Positions 22,358-31,724 of a stretch of DNA of 64,000 bases are shown in pieces. The notes beneath the pieces were generated by a model, which was not told the origin of the DNA, did not search any database, and saw only the letters and a program-made list of their open reading frames with translations. Both the position numbers and the translations under genes were made by a program. This DNA is from Zoroaster sp. YZ-2022 (lineage: Eukaryota; Echinodermata; Asteroidea; Forcipulatida; Zoroasteridae): NCBI GenBank assembly GCA_029582265.1, contig CM055817.1, forward strand, positions 31,725,097 through 31,789,096, read 5' to 3'. The first letter of the stretch is position 1, and every line of letters begins with the position of its first letter.

Positions 22358-22373
22358 ATCGATATCGATATGG

Positions 22374-22435
22374 GCGAACGTAGGTTCCTATGTAGGTTCC
22401 TAGCAAGTACCTACGTAGGTCGCTCGTAGGTTGTC
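22374..22435. repeat. GGTTCCTATGTAGG repeats, minor array
   Basis: About three copies of GTAGGTTCCTA-type units with internal palindromes (CCTACGTAGG). They are the reverse complement of the large array at 30850-31112. Located between two plus-strand genes near the left end. Confidence 0.75.
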
Positions 22436-22503
22436 GATGATTTAAAATTGTTGCGTACGAGTGTTGAACAAATAATAAAATATTATGTTAATTAATTGTA
22501 AAA

Positions 22504-22598
22504 ATGAACGAACAAGATTCATACGAGAAAAAAATGAATAATATATTGACGAGATATAAAAAAGAAAATGATGTAGTATTAAAAAAATATTACATCAT
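22504..22598 (+). CDS. Possible tiny Lys-rich ORF
   Basis: The ATG at 22504 opens a short, strongly Lys-rich frame (NEQDSYEKKMNNILTRYKK) that runs into an A homopolymer at about 22600, so its true end is uncertain. It could be a small basic peptide gene or non-coding AT-rich DNA. No homology is recognised. Confidence 0.2.
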
Positions 22599-22624
22599 AA
22601 TTAAAAAAAAAAAAAAAAGTTATT

Positions 22625-22954
22625 ATGAAACTTCACGATATTTTTGTAAACATGCAAGATGAATTATTTTACATTTACGACGTAGTTAACGAGAATACAA
22701 CGAGCGAAATTTATAGTCGCGTAGTTTCTGAATTGGCTTTATTGTATTAAAATGTTGTACGAGTAACGTTGTTACCTTTTGATACTCGAGACGCGCTCCT
22801 AGTTTTTATAATATGGAGTATGAAGGGTGAACCGAGAGATTTTTACTATAAAAATTATGAAAAGACTTTTACACCCGATACTCGAAACATGCCGGCAATA
22901 TACGATTTTATTTTTAAGAATACATTTGTCAATGACGTAATATCAACTCTTTAA
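22625..22954 (+). pseudogene. Left-arm gene interrupted by one in-frame stop
   Basis: A single frame runs from the ATG at 22625 to 22954 (109 codons), interrupted by TAA at about 22748. The first part (MKLHDIFVNM...) and the second (LPFDTRDALLVFIIWSMKG, then PRDFYYKNYEK) are in the same frame, so one substitution explains the break. The second half has a short hydrophobic stretch and aromatic-rich segments. The family is unknown. Confidence 0.45.
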
Positions 22955-23207
22955 TAGTTTTGTAACGATCGAGTTGGCGAGTATGAATAAAAAGATGTAG
23001 AAGTTATTTTTTACAGTTAGAAACAAATGTAAAAAAGATGTAGAAGCATTTAGAACAAAATATAATCGTCGTAAAAATTTAAATACGACTAAACGTCGTA
23101 ATTGTACGAGGGAGGCTTTTCGAATACTCGCGCTCGCTCCGCTCGGTTCTGGCGTTGGTATAGGTGATGGGGGTTTTGATCGTTATAATATTTATTTACG
23201 AACAAGG

Positions 23208-23817
23208 CTACTTTAAACTTAAACATTTTTCTAAAAGATTTTTTTTTAATTGCTCCAAGTCAACATCTTGTTTTTTATTAGCATCGTTATTTTTTGCGGG
23301 TAATTTGTTAGCCGAACGGATTTCTTCTTTCATTTGAAAAAAATTATCTCGTTCTTCGCAAATGAGTAAAAATTATTGTTGGGTAATAACGCTACCTTCG
23401 AGAGCTTTTGAAACGTGGTTTTCGATTGAGTTGAGTTTAGAGAATGCTAAAATTAAAATGTCGTTGTGTTTTTTAGCTTTTTTTAACAATTTAGATTTAG
23501 TAAAGGCTAAAATACCCGCAGCAACGCCTAACCCTACAGCTAATCCTTCAAAAGCAAAACCTATGGGTAACGCTTGCGAGACTGGCGATTCCAACGGCTC
23601 CTGCTCCTACAAACCCTAATTCAGCGATATGTTCTACGATAGTACAAGCGTTGATGATTTTATTATATTTTTTATAGAGAGCTTCACGCTCATTTTTCTC
23701 TTTTAACATTTCTTTTTGAATATTATCTATTTTTTGCAATCGAAATGTTTTAGCATCATCCGTCATTGACGGTAAAGTCGAATAAAGTACATTCGTTGAT
23801 TCTATAGGTACGCTCAT
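23208..23817 (-). pseudogene. Polinton coiled-coil/glycine-rich hydrophobic protein, broken
   Basis: The minus-strand ATG at 23817 starts a coiled-coil-like, Lys/Glu-rich segment (to about residue 60). A Gly/Ala-rich hydrophobic stretch follows (GAGAVGIASLAS, and after a frameshift near 23570, GLAVGLGVAAGILAF). Then comes a helical segment, KAKKHNDILILAFSKLN, that I recall as characteristic of a protein common in Polintons of invertebrates. An in-frame stop at about 23373 interrupts the remaining helix, and the frame then continues to 23208. Total length is about 200 codons, normal for the family as I remember it. The amphipathic and membrane-seeking character suggests a membrane-active virion protein; that is inference. 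Confidence 0.6.
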
Positions 23818-23993
23818 TGTTTTTTATTAATAGAAAAAGATTTTAATTTTTAATTAAATGGAATATTTTTAATTGTTAACTCGTAACAGATTCCACTTTC
23901 TAAGGAGCCCATTAAATTTAGATTGATATAGATTTTTACGTTTGGTTCTTTAAAGATGCAGCATACTACGATTTTTAAATATTTTTGTGTATT
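23818..23993. other. AT-rich intergenic gap inside the Polinton
   Basis: Between two minus-strand genes. No motif recognised beyond poly-A/T runs. Confidence 0.4.
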
Positions 23994-24442
23994 TTAAATA
24001 TTAATATTTGATATTTCTTCAGTGTCGCTCAGGGAAGGAATTCGTAAATGTTTTAAGTTTTTAATAATTGCTGGGTAACCTTGTACTATTTCAATTTCAG
24101 AATCATCTTCAGTTAATAAGTGACTTTTGACAGATGAAAAAGAATTATTAACACCTGAAAAATCGTTAACATAATATGAATAAAATATCACGTTACTACA
24201 TAACAATTGTAAAGAACCAACATTATTATGATTATTAAAAGGATGCATTTCATTAAATATAACTAAATTAAAATACGGTGTTTGCATACTAAAAAATTCA
24301 AAATAATCATCTTCATTTAAAAGTTGACTTGGTTCAATGTGCCCAATTTTTTTCATATATGATGTTACTTTTATTAGCTACACTATTACTGTTAGACGAG
24401 ACTCGCTCGCTCGCACGACTAGGTCCGTAAATACTCGCCATA
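23994..24442 (-). pseudogene. Minus-strand structural-type gene with MASIYGPSR leader, frameshifted
   Basis: The ATG at 24442 opens a leader, MASIYGPSRASERVSS, nearly identical in DNA (about 48 of 50 bases) to the start of the next gene upstream. After about 25 codons the frame must shift near 24357 to join the 120-codon open block (24356-23994). That block has aromatic-rich beta-type sequence and an acidic region (TEDDSEIE) near its end. Its function is unknown. Its neighbours are the putative penton-type gene and the second leader-bearing gene, so a virion role is plausible. The start overlaps the 3-prime end of the upstream gene in another frame. Confidence 0.45.
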
Positions 24443-24964
24443 TTTGTTATAGTATAATTTTTTTAATTTAACGGTAAACTCGTTATTTTTTATATTATAA
24501 CAGATTTTGGAATTTAACGCGCCGAAAAAGGTTGCATCTACAAAAACTTTTAAAACATTACGTATTCTAAAACACATTTCATATTTTAAATGCGACATTT
24601 CATTATCTATAAAATATTTTTTTAAATTTATTTCTCCCGGAGAAGGAATATAATAAACGTCAACGGTAAAATCATCGCGCGTTGACGAAAACGAAGTAAA
24701 ATTATTCGCTTTTGTAAAATGTACAAAAAGAGAGCAGTACGATGGCGCTACGTTAAACATGAAAAAGGGTAGTTTAGTCATAGCCCACCATCCGAGTACG
24801 ACGTTATATTTTTCAATTAGAGGTACCGTTTGTAAAATTTCATCCCTGTTTAAGTATCCGAAATGTTGATACATTTCGATAGATGACGCTCGTGCGTCGC
24901 TAGCTGCGTTCGCGCTAGACGAGACTCGCTCGCTCGTTCGACTAGGTCCGTAAATACTCGCCAT
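24419..24964 (-). CDS. Structural-type protein with MASIYGPSR leader (181 aa), unknown
   Basis: Begins MASIYGPSRTSERVSS followed by an Ala/Ser-rich linker to about residue 28. A mixed alpha/beta domain follows, rich in aromatic residues, with one short hydrophobic patch (LGWWAMTKLPFFMF, residues 58-71). The C-terminus is basic (KLKKLYYNKYG). The last codons read through the start region of the next gene in a different frame, an overlap of 24 bases. The duplicated leader may be a processing or packaging signal. No catalytic triad of the adenain protease type could be discerned. Intact in this copy. Confidence 0.5.
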   Translation of the reverse strand: MASIYGPSRTSERVSSSANAASDARASSIEMYQHFGYLNRDEILQTVPLIEKYNVVLGWWAMTKLPFFMFNVAPSYCSLFVHFTKANNFTSFSSTRDDFTVDVYYIPSPGEINLKKYFIDNEMSHLKYEMCFRIRNVLKVFVDATFFGALNSKICYNIKNNEFTVKLKKLYYNKYGEYLRT

Positions 24965-24968
24965 TTAT

Positions 24969-25644
24969 TTATATTATTTCTAGATTTAAAATAATGGGGA
25001 AATCGTGATTATGTATGTCTCTACCCTTGCTATCTTTGAGTTGAAAACTCAACTCGTTAAAAGTACCGACTCGCAATGTTTTAAACGGCGGGTTAGTATA
25101 TTCCATATACATACTTTCTCCAAACGATTTGTCTTGCAAAGGAAATGCGTTTAAAATGGTACTCAGATTACCGTTGAAATAATTATTGGTCGTAGAAATT
25201 TGATCGCAATGAATGTATAACATTTTAAAAAGTTGTACGTCGATTTTGTTTACTATATTCTCCCGCGGTTAGAAATTCGTTGTGAAATCCGAGTAAATTA
25301 CCCAATCCGGAAGTAAATTTAACGGATTTGTTCGATTGAGTTAAACTTAGCAAGAAAACACCGGTTGTTTTATCGATAACAAAAGTGATCCAAGGCGCGT
25401 TTTTTACTACAATATCGATAATTTCCTTAATGTTGTAAAGTCCCGGTTCGATAAACTTGACGTCATCCGGCTCGCCGGTCGTGCGATAGATTATTCTTTC
25501 TTTTTTACGCACGTTGTAATATCCCACCCAAATGTTTACGCTATGTAATATTATCGCGAGATTACCCTCTCGATTATCGATAACGTCGTTTAATCGAATC
25601 GATCCTCCATCTTTACCAATTTCAATTTCGAGAGTATGATACAT
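24969..25644 (-). pseudogene. Putative Polinton penton/jelly-roll type structural protein, one frameshift
   Basis: Two open blocks, 25644-25225 (139 codons) and 25223-24969 (84 codons), meet at a TTTTTAAAA run where the first ends in TAA and the second starts one base later. Together they give about 225 residues of mostly beta-strand sequence. The segments GLGNLLGF in the first block and YIHCDQIS at the start of the second, with KDSKGRDI near the end, match my memory of a conserved Polinton protein encoded near the capsid genes. I take it to be the minor capsid (penton-like) or spike component; that is inference from the family and location. The run-associated break could be decay, a sequencing error or, less likely, programmed frameshifting. 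Confidence 0.55.
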
Positions 25645-25677
25645 TTTATTATTAAAAGTTATAATTTAATATAATAA

Positions 25678-27112
25678 ATGACGTTTCCATTAGCGTTCAA
25701 GAGTAATTTTACGTATCCATACGAGCAATCTGGAAATTTTAAAACGCCTAAAAATTTTAACGCTAGCGATTTAACGGGTTTAAAAATGTACATCAACGAA
25801 AACGAGTCATTTAGCGCGACGTTTAATAATCCATTTCAAAAATATACTTTACCTCACGTTGATAGCAACGATATCGTAAATGATTGGCATTCTAACCCGT
25901 TAAAATTTTATCAAAATCAAATAAATTTTACGACGTATTGCGCTACGACGAGATGCGGCGTTGGTTACGATCATTTAAATCATTCGCGCCGGATGATTCG
26001 TAGTTTTTTTTAAGATTTCACGTATATTATCAAATTAGGCGATTGCTCGAGGAAATGAGCTGCCCTACATCTTTTTCAACTTTTTTTGACGCGCTCGCAA
26101 ACAATATAGACGTAAGCGCTTACAATAAACTATGTAATGAATTTCACCTCGCTATATCGGACAATTGGAAACAACGAGTAGATTTAAATTCAAACGGATT
26201 AGGAACCGCTTATTACTTGAATATTTACGGTTACATTCCAGTGCCGGGGAAAAACTATGACAATTCAAATTTGTTTCATCGAAACGAGAAAAGGATGGAT
26301 TTTGATAAAGAAAATGTAAATCTCGATAAAGTAAATAGCGTCGACGATATCGGGTGTTCGTACATCGTTAGTTACATTTCTCAATCCGAACGCGTTAAAA
26401 CCGCGTGGACAAAGTTTATATTATCTTTAGGATTAGCTCGAGGTTTTACGGACGTTGGTACGGAACGCATAAACGACTCTATAAGAACCTACGTTTACGC
26501 GTTATTGGGGGCTCAAGCGCGAGTTAAAAGCTCATTTTTTACGTCCGGCGTTGGTTTAGACGCGCAGCGTGAGTTTATAAATATAGTAAATGCGGAGATT
26601 GATTCTCCGGTTGATTTAACATCTTCTATTCAACGATATCAAGATGTTTTACAATACGCTCGTTCGCGATTAAACTTTTGTTTGGCGAAAATGTATACAT
26701 GATGCCGAGCGATATGAATTTACGAATAGGTACGTACGCGGGATACAACAATAATATTTTGATCGCGACTAGTGATATGTTATTGGGTTCAAATTTAGAT
26801 ACAAATTCAACGCCCGTTGTTCCTCCTATTTTACCACCAACGCTACCAGAACCTATACCACCAACGCTACTGTCAACAATGCCTAAACACGCTGCGCAAG
26901 AAATTCCTTCTACGCCAACCCAAGACTCAACCAATGTTTATCCAACGTCCGCACCACCTACACCAACGTCCGCGTCGTCTATGACGAGCGACTCTGACGC
27001 GAAGCGTGTTTCTTCTAGCGTTGATAACCACCAAGAAGAAAAACAATCTTTAATTATTGGTCTCGTTGTAATAACTACGCTCGGCATTATGGGATATAAA
27101 TTGCTACGCTAG
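25678..27112 (+). pseudogene. Polinton large virion protein with C-terminal membrane anchor, two frameshifts
   Basis: Three plus-strand blocks follow each other: 25678-26013, 26043-26702 and 26678-27112. The first break is at a run of eight T (26003-26010) and the second near 26700. The N-terminal part is beta-rich. The middle has helical segments. The last block starts with MPSDMNLRIGTYAGYN, a stretch I associate with a conserved Polinton virion protein. It continues as a Pro/Thr/Ser-rich linker (PPILPPTLPEPIPP) and ends in one transmembrane helix (SLIIGLVVITTLGIMGY) with KLLR at the inner side. The total is about 475 codons. It begins 33 bp from the divergent penton-type gene, so the two probably share a regulatory gap. 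It would be a membrane-anchored or vertex component of the particle. Confidence 0.6.
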
Positions 27113-28448
27113 CGTTTTCTGCGCGTAAGTTAAAACTAGTACTCCAACAGCCGTTAAAGCCAACCACAAATGTTCCGCCACTAATGATACCACTTTACTA
27201 GCCGTTTTAAATAACCAATTTATTACCGGTCCTATAATAGCCGGTAAAGCGGCTAAAGCTTTCGCTCCTAGTTTGGATAACACGCTCGCTAGATTTTTTA
27301 AATGTTTTTCGTATCCACTCTTTTACGCTTCCGCTAGGTGTAGGGGGTTGTGGCGTTGGTGGAGCGGGTTTAGGAGGTTCTGGCGTGGGTGGTATAGGTT
27401 TTGGTAAAACTTTACTCGCCGCATTAACGATCGACTCGATGATAAAACCAATGGTCATACTAAAAGCCGTTAGTACACTAACGATCGTTATACCTTGCTC
27501 TCTAAATAAAGTTTTAATTCGTTCTCCCAACGTTACATCTCTTTCTAACATTTTTTGAAGCGTTTCTTTAATTCTATTGATTTGACTACGAAGAACGTAA
27601 TCGTGCGCATCAATTTGTTCGACCAAAACTTATTTTTCATCTGTTAGTTCTCGCAACTCTTGTAGATCTTTTTCATCCACATCAAACCCTCTTTCTCTAG
27701 TGTCAGAAATTAATTCTTGAACATCATTGATTTTTTGATTAACTACTTTTAATTTAGTTAAAAGATTTAATTGTTCACCCCGATTTTCAGTCATGATTTC
27801 ATTGAGCGCCATAACCTCTCTCCATGGAACTATCGATTCCGTTTGAGCGGCTTTAAAAGTCATAGTGGCCATTTCAATAGCTTTTTCTACTTGTATCGAT
27901 TTTTCTACGCGTTGCATCGGTACAGGTGGTAACCTTCTTCCGCTTCTCGTTTGAGTTTCTTGATCTACCCTTACCCAATCAAGCGGAGCGGCGGTTATGG
28001 TTTGTCTCGTCTCGTTTAAAACATTTATTATAGCTTTTTTACTTTTATCAAATATACCTAGATCGTATAAACTTAAACCTTTTATGTACTTTACGGTTAA
28101 AAAAGAACCCTCTTTTCCTTTTTGTATATTCGTTAGTCGTATTTCTTTACCACCTTTTATAAAATAGAGTATACTTCTTCCTTTTTCGTCTGATTTTTCT
28201 TCAAAATTATTATAGTCTTTAATTTCGGGTTTACACCCCGTACTTGCATAAAAAGCATCGACTGTTTCTCTAAGTTGACGGCTTTCTTCAGATAAAGGTG
28301 GTACATCAAAAGCTGGTTCTTGTATCTGGGCGTTGGTGGTATCATCAATATTTGTTACTTGTATATCTTCTTCATCTTCATCTTCATCTTCTTCGGGTTG
28401 ATTATACATTGGATCATTTTCGATGAAAGGACTAATTCTCGCTGCCAT
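27104..28448 (-). pseudogene. Polinton coiled-coil plus membrane virion protein, two frameshifts
   Basis: The ATG at 28448 begins a 272-codon block with an acidic N-terminus (EDEDEDEEDIQ), a globular middle and a long coiled-coil C-terminal part. At 27630 the frame stops, and coding continues from 27626 in another frame with further helix (SQINRIKETLQKMLERD), a hydrophobic helix (TIVSVLTAFSMTIGFII) and a Pro-rich linker (PKPIPPTPEPPKP). A second shift near 27300 moves into a Leu/Ala-rich region with hydrophobic helices that ends at 27104. The full gene is about 448 codons and converges on the preceding plus-strand gene with 9 bp of overlap. I recall a similar large protein in other invertebrate Polintons. 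A role in the virion interior or membrane is inference. Confidence 0.55.
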
Positions 28449-28455
28449 TTTATAA

Positions 28456-28887
28456 TTACTTTTTATCTTTTTTTAGCAATTTATAACTCGCGTAGCCCAC
28501 TATACTCATGCCAATTACGATAAATACAATTTCTCGCGTTTTTTGATCTTCGCTAGGAACGTAAAAGTCTTCTAGTTGCGGCTCGTCGCGTAACTCTTCT
28601 GGTAAATTAAATCGTGTACCAGAAACTCGCGAATATTCTTTCATCGCTTCATCGATGCTATTAAACGTTCTTACGGCGCTAGATTCTGCTCGTATTTTTT
28701 CGTTTAAATAGTCTAGATATTTTAAACGCTTTTTATTAAATTCGTCTGTGGCTTTCGAAAGTCGTTCTATCGCTAAATCGTGTCGTTTTTGTTCTTGTCG
28801 TCCACCTCCAGAAAATAAAAAAATACTGCCTGTAAATGCCAACGCGTTAACTACCGCGCCTCCAACCGTCATCGCTATAGATACCAT
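28456..28887 (-). CDS. Polinton small two-helix membrane protein (143 aa)
   Basis: The N-terminus VSIAMTVGGAVVNALAFTGSIFLF is a strong transmembrane helix. A charged coiled-coil segment with EIAxE-like heptads follows (residues 30-75), then an acidic middle (about 95-118), a second transmembrane helix (IVFIVIGMSIVGYASYKLL, 119-137) and a Lys-rich tail. The NALAF-x-GS motif is one I remember as conserved in Polintons next to the major capsid gene. It lies 48 bp from the divergent capsid gene. It is probably a virion membrane or scaffold-type protein. Intact. Confidence 0.65.
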   Translation of the reverse strand: MVSIAMTVGGAVVNALAFTGSIFLFSGGGRQEQKRHDLAIERLSKATDEFNKKRLKYLDYLNEKIRAESSAVRTFNSIDEAMKEYSRVSGTRFNLPEELRDEPQLEDFYVPSEDQKTREIVFIVIGMSIVGYASYKLLKKDKK

Positions 28888-28935
28888 TTTATTTTTAAAA
28901 AAGATAATTTTTTTTATATTTAACGACTATAAGCT

Positions 28936-30213
28936 ATGGCTAATAATACGTACGGAGATGTGTTGGACCCATACAGAAGAATAAGAGAACCTAGAGGTAT
29001 AAAAGGAACGCGTCAAAAAGTCGTCATTACAAACAATCCTAGCACAATTACCGAAAATCAATTGTTGACGGTTCGTTTTCCAAATTTAGGAGTAAACGAC
29101 GTTATCGTTCCGAATACGACTAAATTAGCTTTCAACATTCAACTCGTTAGCGATAATGATGAAAATCGAACGTTGGTACATAATATAGGTAGAGCTATCG
29201 TAAAACATATAATTATTAAAATGGAAGGAAATGAAATATTTTCGTTGGACGATGCCGATGTATTCAATTGTTTTAAAGACGAATGGTTAACGAAAGATCA
29301 ACGCGACAATTTAGCGTATCAAGGAATAGAAAACGCGAACGTGACTAAATTAAGAATAGACTCTAGCGACAAGGTTCCCGCGGGTAATGGAGGAAAAGAT
29401 AAAGCCATCGCGGATACTTTGAAAAATAGATATTACATTCCGCTAAATTTTGAATTGTTGACCGATCATCAACCCTACTATCAATCGGGGATCGGAGATC
29501 GATTAACTTACGAACTCACGTTTAATAAATTCAGTAGCGTGATTAAAAGTACCGACGATAACGCGAGATATATTATAAGCGGGATTTCTTTAGAATTTGA
29601 GGTCGTTCATATGCCGGAACTCGCGCGAACGATTAAAAATCAATATAGCAACCGGTTGAGTATATTGTTCGATCGCGTACTAAGACAAAGCGTAACTCCG
29701 CGCAACAAAAGCGATACAACGTGGAATATACATTTAAATACGCCGGCAAAAAGTATGAAAGGAATATTGTTTTTATTCAAAGAACCCAACGTAAAAGAAT
29801 CGAACACATTTTATAATCCAAAAATCGACAAAGTTAGCATTACGATCGAAGGCGTTCCTAATCAACTCTACGCGCACGGAATGCGAAGGTATCAACATTG
29901 GGAAGAGATTTCGAAATATTTCGGAGATTCGAGCGAGCAACACGCTATTCGAATCGTACAAGCGTTAAATTTATCCAACGTTAAACTAGCCAATTATTTA
30001 CTAGATCGATACGGTTTATTTTTAGATTTAAGAACTAGCACCGACAATAAATTACACGGAAGCGGAAGACGAGTACAAAACGTATCTGAAGGAATTACCA
30101 TTCAAATTGAAAAAGAAGCGGAAGCTGCGGGTGAACTAAACATGTATACTTTTATTATTATGGACGCGAAACTCGTTATTAAAAACTCACGTTTTGAATC
30201 CGTCGATTATTAG
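28936..30213 (+). CDS. MCP: Major capsid protein, double jelly-roll (425 aa)
   Basis: This is the hexon-type major capsid protein of Polintons and adintoviruses, which builds the icosahedral shell as a trimer of double jelly-rolls. Family-typical stretches visible here are NNPSTITENQLLTVRFPNLG (residues 34-53), VIVPNTTKLAFNI, and the block following IVKHIIIKMEGNEIFSLDD, with VFNCFKDEW at about residue 112. The length, 425 residues, is normal for this group. The frame is fully open with ATG in the context AGCTATGG. It stands between the small membrane protein (divergent) and the ATPase (same strand), the usual capsid-ATPase pairing. It is one of the few core genes of this element without a lesion. 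Confidence 0.85.
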   Translation: MANNTYGDVLDPYRRIREPRGIKGTRQKVVITNNPSTITENQLLTVRFPNLGVNDVIVPNTTKLAFNIQLVSDNDENRTLVHNIGRAIVKHIIIKMEGNEIFSLDDADVFNCFKDEWLTKDQRDNLAYQGIENANVTKLRIDSSDKVPAGNGGKDKAIADTLKNRYYIPLNFELLTDHQPYYQSGIGDRLTYELTFNKFSSVIKSTDDNARYIISGISLEFEVVHMPELARTIKNQYSNRLSILFDRVLRQSVTPRNKSDTTWNIHLNTPAKSMKGILFLFKEPNVKESNTFYNPKIDKVSITIEGVPNQLYAHGMRRYQHWEEISKYFGDSSEQHAIRIVQALNLSNVKLANYLLDRYGLFLDLRTSTDNKLHGSGRRVQNVSEGITIQIEKEAEAAGELNMYTFIIMDAKLVIKNSRFESVDY

Positions 30214-30231
30214 TACTAATATTAAAAGACA

Positions 30232-30843
30232 ATGCTTCCTAAATATCCACACGCGGGGCTCATTTGCTGAAAAACTGAATTTGTTTTAAACTCGTTAGAA
30301 AAATAATATTTAAATCATTTCGAAACTATCGTTATATTACATGTATGCCGCACGATCGCTAACAATCTAGCGTATCAGAATAGAAAATGGATTTGGAACG
30401 ATGAGCGAGTGCTCGTTGATGATTTATAAGATTATACGTTAAACAAAGCGATAGAAATGTATAGCGACATACTCGAGGGAACCGAAACGTTGTTTATCGT
30501 AGATGATTGTAGCGCCAATAAAGATTCGCGATATAAAAATGTTGGTAAAGATAAAACTAACGCGTTAATAAAATTAGCCTTTAGCGGACGGCACGTTAAT
30601 CATAGCTGTTGGATTATTTCGCAAAAATATAATAGCGTATTGAAAGATTTTAGAGAACAACTTAAATGGGTGTGTTTATTTTATTGTAAAGATAGAGATT
30701 CGTTCGAAGATTGTCTTCGAGAAAATGATGTTATACCGACGAAAGAGTTGAGAGATTTAGTACATGAAAAATTAAAACGAGTCAAACATTGTAAATTGAT
30801 TTTAAAAACGGATCAACCTACCGATTATGTCATTTTAGACTAA
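30232..30843 (+). pseudogene. FtsK/HerA-type packaging ATPase, P-loop deleted and three stops
   Basis: The whole gene is in one frame from the ATG at 30232 to 30843 (204 codons). The Walker B region is clear: TLFIVDDCSANKD (about 30490-30528). A sensor-type stretch, SCWIISQKY, follows. The N-terminus reads MLPKYPHAGLIC, where the Walker A loop should come next, but only a stop and KTEF follow. The glycine-rich P-loop is therefore missing, apparently through a short deletion. Further stops lie at about 30290 and 30427. The enzyme would pump the genome into capsids. It follows the capsid gene, as in other Polintons. Because the P-loop is gone, this is real decay, not a sequencing artefact. The open part alone (30457-30843) is 128 codons. 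Confidence 0.8.
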
Positions 30844-30849
30844 ATGACT

Positions 30850-31112
30850 TACTAGGAACCTACATAGGAACCTATAAACGACCTATAGGTAATTACGAAC
30901 GACCTACATAGGAACCTACGAACGACCTACATAGGAACCTACATAGGAGCCTATAAACGACCTACGAACGACCTATAGGTAACCTACGAACGACCTACAT
31001 AGGAACCTACGAACGACCTACGAGCGACCTCTAAACGACCTATAAACGACCTATGGGTAATTACGAACGACCTACATAGGAACCTACGAACGACCTACAT
31101 AGGAACCTACGA
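30850..31112 (+). repeat. Imperfect tandem array of CGACCTACATAGGAACCTA-type units
   Basis: About 260 bp built from 10-23 bp units such as CGAACGACCTACATAGGAAC, with the shorter variants ACGACCTATAAACGACC and CCTATAGGTAA. Each unit contains palindromic cores (CCTACATAGG, CCTATAGG). It sits between the ATPase and the next plus-strand gene. The reverse-oriented mini-array at 22374 is the same family. A binding-site cluster, packaging or replication signal, or a transcription boundary are all possible. Confidence 0.85.
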
Positions 31113-31176
31113 ACGACCTATTAATTTTACTAATTTTACTAATTTTACAAATTTTTTATATAAATACTTATAATAA
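31113..31176 (+). promoter_or_regulatory. AT-rich TATA-like promoter region before the ORF at 31177
   Basis: Three ACTAATTTT repeats are followed by TTTTTTATATAAATACTTATA ending 6 bases before the ATG. TATATAAATA resembles a TATA box, but the short distance to the ATG points to a viral-type late promoter, if it is used at all. Confidence 0.35.
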
Positions 31177-31716
31177 ATGGAACAACTTCATAAACTATTA
31201 AATGAAAATCCACCAGCGTTAAGCCCGCCACACTCCGCAACAGCGTCTACGGATGAAAACAATGACTCCTTATTGTTAAAACAAAAGCGACGAAACAAAC
31301 GTCTTTTATCGGTTGTGGCAGGAGGAGATTCTAAAAAATATTTCGGAAAAGAATATAGCGTTAGCGATATTGAAGCTTTGAGTACGGAAGATCGAGATGT
31401 ATTATACACGCAATACGAAACTAAATTAGGTCGCGATATAACGCAGTCTTTAGGAAGCGCCATTATAACATTGTACGCTAAATTGTTAGGATTCAGATTA
31501 AATCGCGTTGACTTATACGGTCATCGTTTTGAAATTGATAACGAAGGTAAATTAATTTCGGATTTAGAAAATGATCCATTCATTTCGGCCATGCTTTCTA
31601 CCGTAGCGTGTGATTTATACTACAACTACGGAATGTTGTTAGCGTCGCTCAGTGCATCGTTAATCACGGCTAAACATATAAAAAGTAAAAAAAAAAAAAG
31701 AATCTTGTATAGATAA
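31177..31716 (+). CDS. Polinton conserved protein (179 aa), unknown function
   Basis: A basic patch, KQKRRNKRLL, at residues 36-45 follows a Pro/Ser-rich N-terminus. A segment KYFGKEYSVSDIEALSTEDRD, which I recall in altered form from other Polinton proteins, comes next, then a helical hydrophobic C-terminal half with acidic spacers (DLENDPFISAML) and a Lys-rich tail. It contains a 30-bp stretch repeated near the polymerase start (37505-37534). It lies in the plus-strand block with the next two small genes (8 and 26 bp gaps), so probably one transcription unit. Likely a virion core or DNA-associated protein; the function is not known to me. Intact. Confidence 0.55.
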   Translation: MEQLHKLLNENPPALSPPHSATASTDENNDSLLLKQKRRNKRLLSVVAGGDSKKYFGKEYSVSDIEALSTEDRDVLYTQYETKLGRDITQSLGSAIITLYAKLLGFRLNRVDLYGHRFEIDNEGKLISDLENDPFISAMLSTVACDLYYNYGMLLASLSASLITAKHIKSKKKKRILYR

Positions 31717-31724
31717 TAAAAGCG

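Noticed and set aside
23341..23366. Third copy of the ATTATCTCGT promoter motif
   Set aside because: It lies inside the coding sequence of the minus-strand coiled-coil gene and lacks the AAAATAAC half.
30850..31112. Possible CRISPR-like array
   Set aside because: Units are adjacent and imperfect with no unique spacers, there are no cas genes, and the context is an animal DNA transposon.
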